Below are positions 35,528 to 45,050 of a stretch of 64,000 nt of DNA, piece after piece. Below the pieces are notes generated by a model. The model was not told where the DNA came from. It saw only the letters and a program-made list of their open reading frames with translations, and did no database searches. Source of the DNA: Flavobacteriaceae bacterium Ap0902. GTDB taxonomy: Bacteria; Bacteroidota; Bacteroidia; Flavobacteriales; Weeksellaceae. Made by a program: the position numbers and the translations under genes. The stretch covers positions 168,575-232,574 of the forward strand of contig WTFG01000004.1 in NCBI GenBank assembly GCA_009835005.1, read 5' to 3'. Position 1 is the first letter of the stretch, and each line of letters begins with the position of its first letter.

Positions 35528-36670
35528 CTATTTTCTTGGATATTCTGGTCTTCTCATTTTAAATTTTGTCCCTGATAAGGATTTTAAGAATGCGACCACG
35601 GCCAATCTTTCCTCTTTTGATAAGTTTAAAGGCTTCATTAATGAATCTGTTACTGGGTACAAAGAATCTTGTCTTTTTTGTTCTAAGCTTGGATCCAACA
35701 TGTGCATTCCACTGTTATACATGTTTACAACACCAAGTAAATCATTAAATAAGCCATTATGCATCCAAGGTCGAGTAATTAATAAATCTCTTAATGATGG
35801 TGTTCTAAATTTACCGACATCCTCTTTTATAAGTGTCGTATTATATCTTCCTAAATCCTGGTACTTCCTTTTATAGTATGTGAGCCCTATATTATGAAAA
35901 GATTCATCTGTTAGGTATTGTCCATAGTGGCAATTCATACACCTAGCTTTTGTCCTAAAAATATGCATACCATAAATTTCTTGATCCGTTAGCGCTTCAT
36001 AATCTCTTTCTAAAAACTTATCAAATCTGCTTGGTTGGCTTTTAATTGTTTTTTGAAAAGAAGCCAATGCTGTTGTAATACGTTCAAAAGTGATTTTTTC
36101 TGAGCCATAGGCATTTTTAAATAATGGTTTATAATTAGATATTTTATTCAATTGATAAACCAAACTATCAGAGGTATGAGCCATTTCATTATGCGCAATA
36201 ATTGGAGCCAAGGCTTGCTCTTCTAATGAGGATACTCTGCCATCCCAAAATAATAACTTTCTTTCTGCTACATTCAATAAGGATAGGCTATTACGTGCCC
36301 CTAACAAATGATTATGTCCTAATGCTACCCGTCTACCATCTGCCCAACCAATTTCTGGGTCATGACAACTACTGCAGGATATTTGATTAGATTTAGAAAG
36401 TTTGGGATCAAAAAATAACATTTTACCTAAGATGACTTTTGGTAATTCTTGGGATTGGAAATAGTTAGAATCAATGGGGATGCTTTTGAATTCTTCCCAT
36501 TCAACGCCTTGGTCTATAAAAGGAGAAGGCCAATCCTCTATGGGTTTTTTGTATAATTTGACGATCTCTTCATAGTTAATTTCTATGTTATCCAATTCCT
36601 TATGAATCGTAATAAAACTCAAAAGAAAAAGAAAAATTAAAAAGATTACGGGAATTATAAATTTTTTCAT
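35528..36670 (-). CDS. Di-haem cytochrome c peroxidase (CcpA/MauG family)
   Basis: The 380-aa protein begins with a hydrophobic membrane anchor or signal (FIIPVIFLIFLFLLSFI). Two haem-c motifs are visible: CSSCH in QISCSSCHDPEIGWADG (about residue 99) and CMNCH in ARCMNCHYGQYLTDESFHN (about residue 243). They define the low- and high-potential haem domains of the family, which reduce peroxides or modify protein residues in the periplasm. It is the last gene of a four-gene operon with a TonB receptor. Its stop lies 10 bases from the end of the topB fragment, so the gene reaches to the repeat junction. Confidence 0.92.
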   Translation of the reverse strand: MKKFIIPVIFLIFLFLLSFITIHKELDNIEINYEEIVKLYKKPIEDWPSPFIDQGVEWEEFKSIPIDSNYFQSQELPKVILGKMLFFDPKLSKSNQISCSSCHDPEIGWADGRRVALGHNHLLGARNSLSLLNVAERKLLFWDGRVSSLEEQALAPIIAHNEMAHTSDSLVYQLNKISNYKPLFKNAYGSEKITFERITTALASFQKTIKSQPSRFDKFLERDYEALTDQEIYGMHIFRTKARCMNCHYGQYLTDESFHNIGLTYYKRKYQDLGRYNTTLIKEDVGKFRTPSLRDLLITRPWMHNGLFNDLLGVVNMYNSGMHMLDPSLEQKRQDSLYPVTDSLMKPLNLSKEERLAVVAFLKSLSGTKFKMRRPEYPRK

Positions 36671-36675
36671 GTTAA

Positions 36676-38202
36676 TTAAAATGTGACACCTAAATTAATG
36701 CTATATATTCTGTTATTCGTAGTATTAGAAAAATAATAATGATGATATCCAATGGTGACATAGATAGATTTATAATTATCTATATTCCTGTCATATCTTA
36801 AAAATGACTCAATGGCATAGTAGTTTAAATTTTTGATTAAAAAATCGTGATGCTGCCAATTATTAATTTCATCATTATCGTTGGTGGTTATTAGATTTGG
36901 GTTGTTATGAATGTGTCTTTGATATAACGTCGTATTCAGGCTAAACATGTTTTTATTATCCATTGGTTGTAAATAAAATAGATTTATTCCAATAAAATTA
37001 TATTTAAAATTTTGAGTCCAATCTATATCCAGTTTACGTTCTATATTCTGGTTAAATTTAATATAAGGTTCTAAGAAAATAGAGAAATTTTTGTTTTTAT
37101 ATTCTAAGATAGAACTTATATAATAGTTTTCTAATTCTTGTTGGTAAGTTTGTTTCTCTAATAGTTTTTCTACTATACTTGTGTTATTGGTATAATAGAT
37201 TTCTTTCCCTTTTGTGGATGTTTTGTCAAAAGATATTTTGCCTCCCAATTTAATTTTTTCATTCAGTGGGAATAATTTATTAATAACCATATATAATTTA
37301 TGTTTATCCATAGAGTTGCTTTGGTAAGTCGTATTGGATGTGGTAATAGCTTCTTTAGAAAAATTACTAAATAGAGTGCCCGCTGTTAGATGCAAATTCT
37401 TTTCTTGTGAACCCCATGTCAAAATATATTCCTGTGTGAAATCTTTAAAAGATGCTGCAGTACTTCTATTAGAAAAATAGTAATGGTACGTGCCCAATCC
37501 ATTTAGATGATATAGTGGCGTTTGTTCTATCTCGCTAGAGAACTTAATACTAGAGGTTTGTATATAGCGATTGAGTTTAACTGCCAATCCTAAATGATAT
37601 TTAGGCATTATTAGATACCTAGAACCCAAAGCAATATGAAGATCAGATACCGTATTTTTGGGACGTGGATCTGTTGTTTTATAACTCAATTTTGCTTTAT
37701 ATTTTAAATCAGCACCCAAGGTTAATTTTTGTATATTTTTTGAAATCCCTCCTCTGAATTGATATGACTGTGTTTTTATGTTTCCGCCTACAGCATCAGC
37801 TATGACAAAAGGTGAAATCTTGTCTAAATCTAGGTTGTTATTCCATTGTATATCTTTGGTATTAGAATCAGTATAAGAGGCCTCACCCCATAGATTTGTT
37901 TCATTATCCATGATTTTATAAGATTCAATAAAAAGTCTATACTTTTCTTTGGATTTACCCCTTTGTAATAAATATGTTTCTTGATCCTGATTATAATAAT
38001 TCAGATAAATATTAGTATAAGAAAGATTACTATAATCCTGCATATTAGCAGGATTATAGTAATAAGATTGATTCAATACTCTAAATGGATTCTGTTGATT
38101 TTCTATTTTATCATAGAAAGATGTTGTGTCCTGTGCTTTGGATATAAAACATAATAAAAGCAGGACAATTATAAAAGCATATTTAGAATAATATTGAATC
38201 AT
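36676..38202 (-). CDS. DUF6850-type outer-membrane beta-barrel protein
   Basis: The 508-aa protein has a signal peptide ending CFISKAQ, then a chain of alternating aromatic/hydrophobic strands ending in IYSINLGVTF with a terminal Phe, the outer-membrane barrel signature. Near the N-terminus QQNPFRVLNQSYYYNPANM matches the DUF6850 family, which in Bacteroidota is found beside DUF4876 lipoproteins and TonB receptors. It lies 5 bases upstream of the cytochrome peroxidase gene. Confidence 0.8.
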   Translation of the reverse strand: MIQYYSKYAFIIVLLLLCFISKAQDTTSFYDKIENQQNPFRVLNQSYYYNPANMQDYSNLSYTNIYLNYYNQDQETYLLQRGKSKEKYRLFIESYKIMDNETNLWGEASYTDSNTKDIQWNNNLDLDKISPFVIADAVGGNIKTQSYQFRGGISKNIQKLTLGADLKYKAKLSYKTTDPRPKNTVSDLHIALGSRYLIMPKYHLGLAVKLNRYIQTSSIKFSSEIEQTPLYHLNGLGTYHYYFSNRSTAASFKDFTQEYILTWGSQEKNLHLTAGTLFSNFSKEAITTSNTTYQSNSMDKHKLYMVINKLFPLNEKIKLGGKISFDKTSTKGKEIYYTNNTSIVEKLLEKQTYQQELENYYISSILEYKNKNFSIFLEPYIKFNQNIERKLDIDWTQNFKYNFIGINLFYLQPMDNKNMFSLNTTLYQRHIHNNPNLITTNDNDEINNWQHHDFLIKNLNYYAIESFLRYDRNIDNYKSIYVTIGYHHYYFSNTTNNRIYSINLGVTF

Positions 38203-38204
38203 GA

Positions 38205-39431
38205 TTAATGGATAATTCCGTTAGCCAAACTAGAATCAGAACTTTTCACAAAATCTATATCAGAATCATTGGTGTCCTTATAAACAGGTTTTCCATTCAC
38301 CATGGTACCAATTATTTTTCTTCTAACGGTTTTCCCAAACCTAGATGGATCACTATTTATAGTACCAACAGATGTGTAAGAGGCGTCAATAGAAGCATCT
38401 AATGGATTCCACTCCCAATTGGTAGGTATAGCACAGTTAACTCCATCTAAAATCCATTCATTAGGTACTTTATAAGTACTTTTTTGAGTTATATTACCTG
38501 CAGCATTTAGGTATTCATAATTATAAACATAGTCATTTAACCACGAATTAACCGATACGTTTTCTGGAAATCGAGCAATTGCATAACTTTCTAGACCGCG
38601 ATTGTGCAAAAAGAACATATTAAAATTCATCGTTGTATAGATAACATTGGCATTTGGTACTGCAGGATTATCCGTTTGTCCCAATGCAGGATTATCTAAA
38701 TTAGGATATTCATAGTCTGCATTGCTTAAATCATAAGCGGGAATATTGCTTGTGTGGTGATTAATTGCCATGTCCGCAATTACTATAAAATCACCTGGTT
38801 CTACTTCCTTTCCTATTTCTAATGGTATCATAAGTACACCGCTTACTGCAAAAGAATTACTTCTAATATCTGGTTGAACATCATATTTAAGAGATGGGTT
38901 AAATTGGGATTTCATAATTAACAAACCACCTGTATTCAAAGTCTTATTGGTGTTATTGGTTAGTTTAAAATATCTTCCAGAGTTATAATTTTTCCCTTCG
39001 GATGTTTTTACACCAGTAAAGAAAACTTCTTCTATAATAAAATCTTCGCTAAACGCTTTTAGGCTTAAATTTATACGCAAATCTTGAGTCTCTTCTGTTA
39101 AATCAAAACTAGAAAGACCAGCTGCTTCTAAGGTTTCTCCAGAAGTCAAAACTACTTGGGCATTAACTGTAGCATTATAAGAACCTTTTGGTAGTCTCAC
39201 AGTATAAGGTTTTGTATCTAATTCCTTAATGATAACTGTTCCTGTATTGGTTTCTTTAAATTCTAATTCTACAGAATTAACTTCTGCAATATTATCTCCT
39301 TCAAAAGATAAATTGATAATACTATCCTCTAATACTTGTGGAGGATTAAAATCATCATCATTGTTACAAGATACAATGGTGAGTGTCAAGCCAAAAAAGG
39401 CAATAAGCATGTAATAAAAATTGTTTTTCAT
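38205..39431 (-). CDS. DUF4876 domain lipoprotein
   Basis: The 408-aa protein has a lipoprotein signal with lipobox TIVSCNNDDD (Cys about 22). The first about 130 residues form an immunoglobulin-like region, followed by EDFIIEEVFFTGVKTSEGKN and YFKLTNNTN, the start of DUF4876, a lamin-tail-like domain. It is 2 bases from the DUF6850 gene and 16 bases after the TonB receptor, so it probably is a surface partner of that transporter. Confidence 0.85.
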   Translation of the reverse strand: MKNNFYYMLIAFFGLTLTIVSCNNDDDFNPPQVLEDSIINLSFEGDNIAEVNSVELEFKETNTGTVIIKELDTKPYTVRLPKGSYNATVNAQVVLTSGETLEAAGLSSFDLTEETQDLRINLSLKAFSEDFIIEEVFFTGVKTSEGKNYNSGRYFKLTNNTNKTLNTGGLLIMKSQFNPSLKYDVQPDIRSNSFAVSGVLMIPLEIGKEVEPGDFIVIADMAINHHTSNIPAYDLSNADYEYPNLDNPALGQTDNPAVPNANVIYTTMNFNMFFLHNRGLESYAIARFPENVSVNSWLNDYVYNYEYLNAAGNITQKSTYKVPNEWILDGVNCAIPTNWEWNPLDASIDASYTSVGTINSDPSRFGKTVRRKIIGTMVNGKPVYKDTNDSDIDFVKSSDSSLANGIIH

Positions 39432-39447
39432 AATATTAAATTATTGA

Positions 39448-42216
39448 TTAAAAATTAAATGTTAATTCCATTCCGAAATAAGGTTCATTCCAAAAATTAC
39501 GTTTTACAGTGATATCGTTAAATTTATATGGAGCGTAATAGCTAAATAATCTATTGACAAATAAAGAAGCTTTTAAATCATTGTATACACGTTTAGTCGC
39601 CTTTATATTGGCTACAATATCCATGGGGTAGTGCGTCGCTATATTGTCTGTTAAGCTCACATTACGAACCAACCATTGTTTATAGGCATCTGTTTTATCT
39701 TCTGGGGTAAATTCAAATACATTACCGTCTTTGTCATAATAAGCATAAGGTTCTGCAATTCTTTTGACCCTCTCCAAATCTAAAAACAAAGTACCTTGTA
39801 GCGATAAAGAAAAATTCAACCCTAAATTTTGTAAATAGGTATCTATAATGCAGTTATAATTTAATCCAGTGTTAATATATCCTGTATCATTTTTATAAAT
39901 TCCTACATAAGGAAAGGAAATCCCCCCAATAGATTGGTTTGGCTTTTGATGGTATGGTGTAGAGTTTTCATACAAAGTTTTAAACCATGCACCATTGAAT
40001 GTAATTCTGGTGTTCAAACCATTAAAACGTGGAGAAGTATACCCAAATTCAATACCCCTTTTAAATGTTCTACTGCCATTCTGGTGAGATGTAATTCCTA
40101 GAAAACTATATTGAGTAGTATAGGGTAAATATTGTATATCTGGAGTTTGTGTTAGATTTTCTAGGTCTATACCAGAAGTGTCATATCGATTATAATAGAA
40201 AGTTTTAAAATGATTTTCTCTTCTAAAACCAGATTTCATATCTTCCAGAAAATAAGTAAAGAAAACATCATGATTATCATAAGATAAATCTAACCTGATT
40301 TCTTTCTTTACATTTTTGGCAGCTGTTAAATTATAATTAGTTACATCTTCTACATAAGTCATATAATTAACCAGTCGTAAATTTGGATTAGAATGATAAA
40401 AGTTTAATTGCTGAAAATCCAAGTACAATAGATTTGGATATAGCATATATAGTGTAGGTTGTTTATACAAAACACCATATCCCACGGTAACATCTATTTT
40501 AAAATCTCTTTCATTCATTCTTATCCTAGGTACGTTCCATTGAAAATTAAAACGTGGTTCTAAAAATAAGGTATGTTTTAAGCGGTATTTATCTTTTAGA
40601 CCCATATTTTTGGATAAACGTCCGCCAGCATAGAGTTTAAACGCATGTTCATTATATTTATATTCTATTTTGTCCCCCAGATAAAGTGCTATATTTTGGT
40701 AAGCTGGAATACTTTTATAAGATCTAGGGCGTGTATTCATATTTGGCGCAGGAGGTTTCAAAATATCATATAGCTGTCCACGCCCATTATTTTTAGAATA
40801 CTTATAATCTATTCCAGATGTTATTTGATGTGATACTGAACCCGTAGAAATAGAAGCAAGTGCAGATAACTTATAAGACATATCCAGGGGTCTACCTTCT
40901 GTTTTTAAATAAGAAGTATAACTAATCTCTGGGAAATACCCGTTATTTACACCTTGCTCTTGAGCAATAGAAATGGATCTAGGACCAGAAAATTGCACCC
41001 ATTTAGTTTGTTTCAAATCATGGTATCCTTTTCTAATAGAAGTTTTAAGTTCTAATTGATTAATAAATCCATTTTTAATAGTATAATCTAAATTATTAAT
41101 AAAATGAAAGTTCTGTTTTACATTTTCATAAGAATCAATTTTATCAAAACCAGAATCGGGATCTACAGTTTCATCATCCATACTTCTTACATAATCTATG
41201 GTAGAAAGCCATTTGATTTGATTCTTTCTTATATTAAAAGTACTTGTAGACCGCACAGAACCAGTAAAACGCGAGTAATTCTCTGTAACACTTCTGGGGT
41301 CAGCTATAGCATTTAGGTAGTCTGCACTTGCATTAATAGCCCAATTATGATTAACCCGAAATCCCTTGGCTACATAATATGATTTGCTAAAACCATCTAC
41401 TTTAATTCTACCCTGCCATTTAGTTTGACCAGATTTCCTTTTAATTTTAATTAACCCAGAAGTCAAGTCTCCATAACCAGCATGAGGGATTCCACGGATA
41501 ATTTCTACAGATTCTATGTCATTTGTAGATATTGTACGGGTGTCTATTCCAATATTATATGTATTTCTAGAAGCAATTGTTTGAGAACTATTATTGTATA
41601 GCGTTAATGGATCCTCTACAGAAATTTGCAAATCTGCTGCAGAGTTAAGCGGAGATCCATCTAATAAAAATTGGGTACCTAAGGCTGAAGTCATATATTG
41701 GTCTGGTGGAGAGAACTCTCTAATATTAACAGAATTAACACCTGTAAGTATAGGATCTTTGGCTTTTCCACCAGGAAGAAGTTCAAATATATCAGAAAAA
41801 CTGGAGGGCTGTAAATGCTGTAAAGCTTTTTGATTAATTTTAGAAGTAGTTACTAGTCCCTTGTTTTCCTTGGCGGTAACGACCATACGCTCTAGCAAGA
41901 TAGATTCTCTTTGTAAAGTGATGTTAAATGTTCTATTGTCCAATACATGGATTTGCTTGTAATTATCTAAATAATCTTCATGGCTAAACTTACAAGAATA
42001 AATTCCATTAGAGATATTATTTACCTTTACGAAACCATTTTTATCGGTATGTCCTCTCCAAGAATAATTAACCCTGTTAATTTCTACGCTTACATTTTCC
42101 AAAGGAGATTCATATTCATCTGTTAATATAAAACCAATAGAAAAAGTTTGTCCCATACTAATGCAGGAATACATTATAAAAAGTAATAGAATATGAGGTT
42201 TCAAGATTGTTAACAT
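39448..42216 (-). CDS. TonB-dependent outer-membrane receptor
   Basis: The 922-aa protein has a signal peptide, an N-terminal carboxypeptidase-regulatory-like domain (DEYESPLENVSVEINR ... TDKNGFVKVNNI, about residues 30-105), a plug with VESVEIIRGIPHAGYGDLTS (about 234-253) and a 22-strand barrel ending FGMELTFNF with terminal Phe. There is no SusD neighbour, so polysaccharide uptake is less likely than a metal, haem or siderophore substrate. The AT-rich upstream region contains TATTTAGAATAAATAAATA (about 42245-42263), which resembles flavobacterial Fur-type sites; this is a guess. It is first in the operon receptor-DUF4876-DUF6850-peroxidase. Confidence 0.92.
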   Translation of the reverse strand: MLTILKPHILLLFIMYSCISMGQTFSIGFILTDEYESPLENVSVEINRVNYSWRGHTDKNGFVKVNNISNGIYSCKFSHEDYLDNYKQIHVLDNRTFNITLQRESILLERMVVTAKENKGLVTTSKINQKALQHLQPSSFSDIFELLPGGKAKDPILTGVNSVNIREFSPPDQYMTSALGTQFLLDGSPLNSAADLQISVEDPLTLYNNSSQTIASRNTYNIGIDTRTISTNDIESVEIIRGIPHAGYGDLTSGLIKIKRKSGQTKWQGRIKVDGFSKSYYVAKGFRVNHNWAINASADYLNAIADPRSVTENYSRFTGSVRSTSTFNIRKNQIKWLSTIDYVRSMDDETVDPDSGFDKIDSYENVKQNFHFINNLDYTIKNGFINQLELKTSIRKGYHDLKQTKWVQFSGPRSISIAQEQGVNNGYFPEISYTSYLKTEGRPLDMSYKLSALASISTGSVSHQITSGIDYKYSKNNGRGQLYDILKPPAPNMNTRPRSYKSIPAYQNIALYLGDKIEYKYNEHAFKLYAGGRLSKNMGLKDKYRLKHTLFLEPRFNFQWNVPRIRMNERDFKIDVTVGYGVLYKQPTLYMLYPNLLYLDFQQLNFYHSNPNLRLVNYMTYVEDVTNYNLTAAKNVKKEIRLDLSYDNHDVFFTYFLEDMKSGFRRENHFKTFYYNRYDTSGIDLENLTQTPDIQYLPYTTQYSFLGITSHQNGSRTFKRGIEFGYTSPRFNGLNTRITFNGAWFKTLYENSTPYHQKPNQSIGGISFPYVGIYKNDTGYINTGLNYNCIIDTYLQNLGLNFSLSLQGTLFLDLERVKRIAEPYAYYDKDGNVFEFTPEDKTDAYKQWLVRNVSLTDNIATHYPMDIVANIKATKRVYNDLKASLFVNRLFSYYAPYKFNDITVKRNFWNEPYFGMELTFNF

Positions 42217-42439
42217 TATTTAATTTAAACGTAAAGGCAAATCTATTTAGAATAAATAAATATAAAAACTATTATTCAAGAATATTATTCATCAATTAAT
42301 AATAAAAATCACATTTACAAAGAATTATGAAATTTATGAGAGAAATCATGTTTTTTTGGTCATAATTTAACATCAATAGTATCTAGATTTTAGTATCCAG
42401 TCATAAGTATATCGATTATCTTTTAATATTTTGAATCCT

Positions 42440-42683
42440 TTCTATCTAATCAAAATTCACTAATTTGCATCTTCCAATATAATTTAGTTTCATGAAAGTC
42501 TGTATTGCAGAAAAGCCTAGTGTGGCTAGAGAAATTGCCACCGTTTTAGGAGCCACCACCAAACGTGATGGTTACTATGAGGGCAATGGCTATGCAGTTA
42601 CTTACACTTTTGGGCACTTATGCACCCTCAAAGAACCACACGATTATAAACCTTATTGGAAGCATTGGGATTTAAATAATCTG
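42440..42683 (+). repeat. Direct repeat copy B: topB promoter and 5' end
   Basis: The intact counterpart of 35275-35517, comprising the predicted -7 box TAATTTG (42461-42467), the 5' untranslated region and the first 64 codons of topB. Confidence 0.9.
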
Positions 42684-44840
42684 CCGATGCTCCCTAAGAA
42701 ATTTGAGACCAAAGTAGTTTCTAATGCTGGGATTCAAAAGCAATTTAGAATTGTAAAAAAATTATTTGACAAGGCAGAATTGGTCATTAACTGTGGGGAT
42801 GCGGGGCAAGAGGGAGAATTAATACAGCGCTGGGTATTGAACGAAGCCAATTATAAAGGACCTGTGCAACGGCTTTGGATTTCATCTTTGACGACAGAAG
42901 CCATTAGAGAAGGCTTTCAGAATTTGAAACCGTCCAAAAACTATGATAATCTGTATTATGCTGGTTTTTCTAGAGCTATAGGAGATTGGCTTTTAGGTAT
43001 GAATGCGACAAGATTATACACAGTAAAACATGGAGGTTATAAGCAAGTTTTATCTGTAGGTAGAGTGCAAACGCCCACTTTGGCCATGGTGGTGAATCGG
43101 TATAAAGAGATAGAAAACTTTAAACCGCAACCTTATTGGGAACTTCAAACCCTGTATCGGGAGACCATTTTTAGTTATCAAGAGGGTAGGTTTTTTAAAA
43201 AAGAAGAAGGAGAGGCTTTATTGAATAAAGTAAAAGAAAGTGAATTTGAAATCACTTCTATCACCAAGAAGAAAGGGAAGGAATATGCGCCTAAGTTATT
43301 TGATTTAACAGGATTGCAGGTTTATTGTAATAATAAATTGGGTTTTTCTGCAGATGAAACCTTGAAGATTGTTCAGAAGTTGTATGAAGAAAAAGTTGTG
43401 ACTTATCCAAGGGTAGACACCACCTTTTTACCAAATGATGTATATCCAAAAGTTCCTGGAATTTTGCGAAAATTAACTAAATACAGCAGTCTAACGGAAT
43501 CTGTTTTAGGCAAGAAAATTAGAAAGTCTACTAAAGTATTTAATGATAAAAAAGTAACGGATCACCATGCTATTATCCCGACTGGGGTAGAGCGTAATTT
43601 GCAGTATAATCAACAACGAGTGTATGATATTATCACAAGGCGGTTCATAGCGGTATTTTATGATGATTGTACCGTTTCTAATACGACGGTATTGGGTGAG
43701 GCGGCAGAAGTAGTTTTTAAAGCCACAGGGAAAGAAATTTTGGAAAAAGGTTGGCGAGTGGTTTTCGATACCGAAAATTCTAAAGAAAAAGAACCGAATA
43801 TTTTACCAAATTTTACCAAAGGTGAAACGGGTCCACATGAACCGAGTTTTACAGAAAAACAAACCAAACCACCTAAGCAGTTTACAGAGGCATCCCTTTT
43901 ACGTGCGATGGAAACCGCAGGTAAGCAAGTAGAGGATGAGGAGTTGCGGGATTTAATGAAAGAAAATGGGATTGGGCGTCCATCTACCCGCGCGAATATC
44001 ATAGAAACCCTTTTTAGAAGAAAGTACATTAAACGAAATAAAAAACAAGTTTTGCCTACCAGGATCGGTATTCAATTGATTGATACCATACAGAATGAAA
44101 TTTTGAAATCAGCAGAATTAACGGGTTCATGGGAAAAACAATTAAAAGATATAGAGCGGGGAGAATTTAGTGCTGGCACTTTCATTGCCAATATGAAACG
44201 CATGGTAGATGAATTGGTTTATGAAGTGCGGAGCGAGACCAATAATGCTAATATTTCCTATGCCACCACTGTTAAAAAGATGAATAAGCCTACTCCAAAA
44301 TCATCTAATTCAAAATCTCAAAAGACGAAACGTTCTAAAATCATAGTTCAGGCTTGCCCCAAATGTAAAAAAGGAACATTATTAAAAGGTAAAACTGCCT
44401 ATGGATGTAGTCAATACAAAGAAGGTTGCGATTTTATCATGCCTTTTGATTTCATGGGAAAGAAAATATCAGAAAATCAATTCATACGCTTGTTAGAGAA
44501 GGGTAGTACCATTAATCTTAAAGGTTTTAAAACTGAAAACGGAACGGTGGAAGGTTTAGTAAGGTTTGATGATGATTTTCATTTAAAATTAGAACCTAAA
44601 AAAACGGTGAATCGTGTAAAACCTAAAGTCTCTAATAATCAAATCCCAGCCAAACTCACTTGCCCCAAATGTAATCAAGGCACTATCCTCAAAGGAAAAA
44701 CCGCTTATGGTTGTAGTAATTATAAATCGGGTTGTGACTTTAAAGTAACCTTTGCAGAAGTAAAAGAACAACTGAATGGACGCAAGGCTACACGGGAATT
44801 GGTTTGTGAGATTTTGAGGGGGAACAACATCAATCCATAG
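42492..44840 (+). CDS. topB: DNA topoisomerase III (type IA)
   Basis: The 782-aa enzyme has the TOPRIM domain (MKVCIAEKPSVAREIA; INCGDAGQEGELIQRWV), the active-site region SVGRVQTPTLAMV and YPRVDTTFLPND with catalytic Tyr in VTYPRVDT, and the GIGRPSTRANIIETL motif. Two C-terminal zinc-ribbon-like repeats CPKC.KGTLLKGKTAYGCS (about residues 617 and 720) distinguish it from topoisomerase I of this lineage. It decatenates and resolves recombination intermediates. Its 5' end is duplicated 7 kb upstream. Confidence 0.95.
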   Translation: MKVCIAEKPSVAREIATVLGATTKRDGYYEGNGYAVTYTFGHLCTLKEPHDYKPYWKHWDLNNLPMLPKKFETKVVSNAGIQKQFRIVKKLFDKAELVINCGDAGQEGELIQRWVLNEANYKGPVQRLWISSLTTEAIREGFQNLKPSKNYDNLYYAGFSRAIGDWLLGMNATRLYTVKHGGYKQVLSVGRVQTPTLAMVVNRYKEIENFKPQPYWELQTLYRETIFSYQEGRFFKKEEGEALLNKVKESEFEITSITKKKGKEYAPKLFDLTGLQVYCNNKLGFSADETLKIVQKLYEEKVVTYPRVDTTFLPNDVYPKVPGILRKLTKYSSLTESVLGKKIRKSTKVFNDKKVTDHHAIIPTGVERNLQYNQQRVYDIITRRFIAVFYDDCTVSNTTVLGEAAEVVFKATGKEILEKGWRVVFDTENSKEKEPNILPNFTKGETGPHEPSFTEKQTKPPKQFTEASLLRAMETAGKQVEDEELRDLMKENGIGRPSTRANIIETLFRRKYIKRNKKQVLPTRIGIQLIDTIQNEILKSAELTGSWEKQLKDIERGEFSAGTFIANMKRMVDELVYEVRSETNNANISYATTVKKMNKPTPKSSNSKSQKTKRSKIIVQACPKCKKGTLLKGKTAYGCSQYKEGCDFIMPFDFMGKKISENQFIRLLEKGSTINLKGFKTENGTVEGLVRFDDDFHLKLEPKKTVNRVKPKVSNNQIPAKLTCPKCNQGTILKGKTAYGCSNYKSGCDFKVTFAEVKEQLNGRKATRELVCEILRGNNINP

Positions 44841-45013
44841 GGTTTTTAACCCTGTGTCACGATATACAATGCGTTTTAATCTATTGATTTACAGGGAATA
44901 TTATTGATGTGGATGATGGGGCTTTGGTTTTGTAGGGGGAGAGATAAATTAATGTAATATTAAATCTTGATTCCTGAGAACTTAATAATGAGTACTCTGT
45001 AAAAAAGGAATTT

Positions 45014-45046
45014 TTATAATGATGACATTATAATTTCGTATTTTTG
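45014..45046 (+). promoter_or_regulatory. Predicted dnd promoter with 8-4-8 perfect palindrome
   Basis: TTATAATG-ATGA-CATTATAA (45014-45033) is a perfect inverted repeat immediately before a consensus -7 box TATTTTTG (45039-45046). The dndC ATG is at 45051, only 4 bases after the box, so the transcript would be leaderless or almost so, or the promoter lies a little upstream. The palindrome is a candidate operator for an unknown regulator, since dndB is absent. Confidence 0.5.
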
Positions 45047-45050
45047 AAAT

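Noticed and set aside
35517..35876. A plus-strand frame of about 119 codons over the cytochrome peroxidase gene
   Set aside because: It is antisense to a gene with clear haem motifs; no independent support.
35275..42683. Composite transposon around the TonB cassette
   Set aside because: The flanking repeats are gene ends, not insertion sequences, and no transposase frame occurs.
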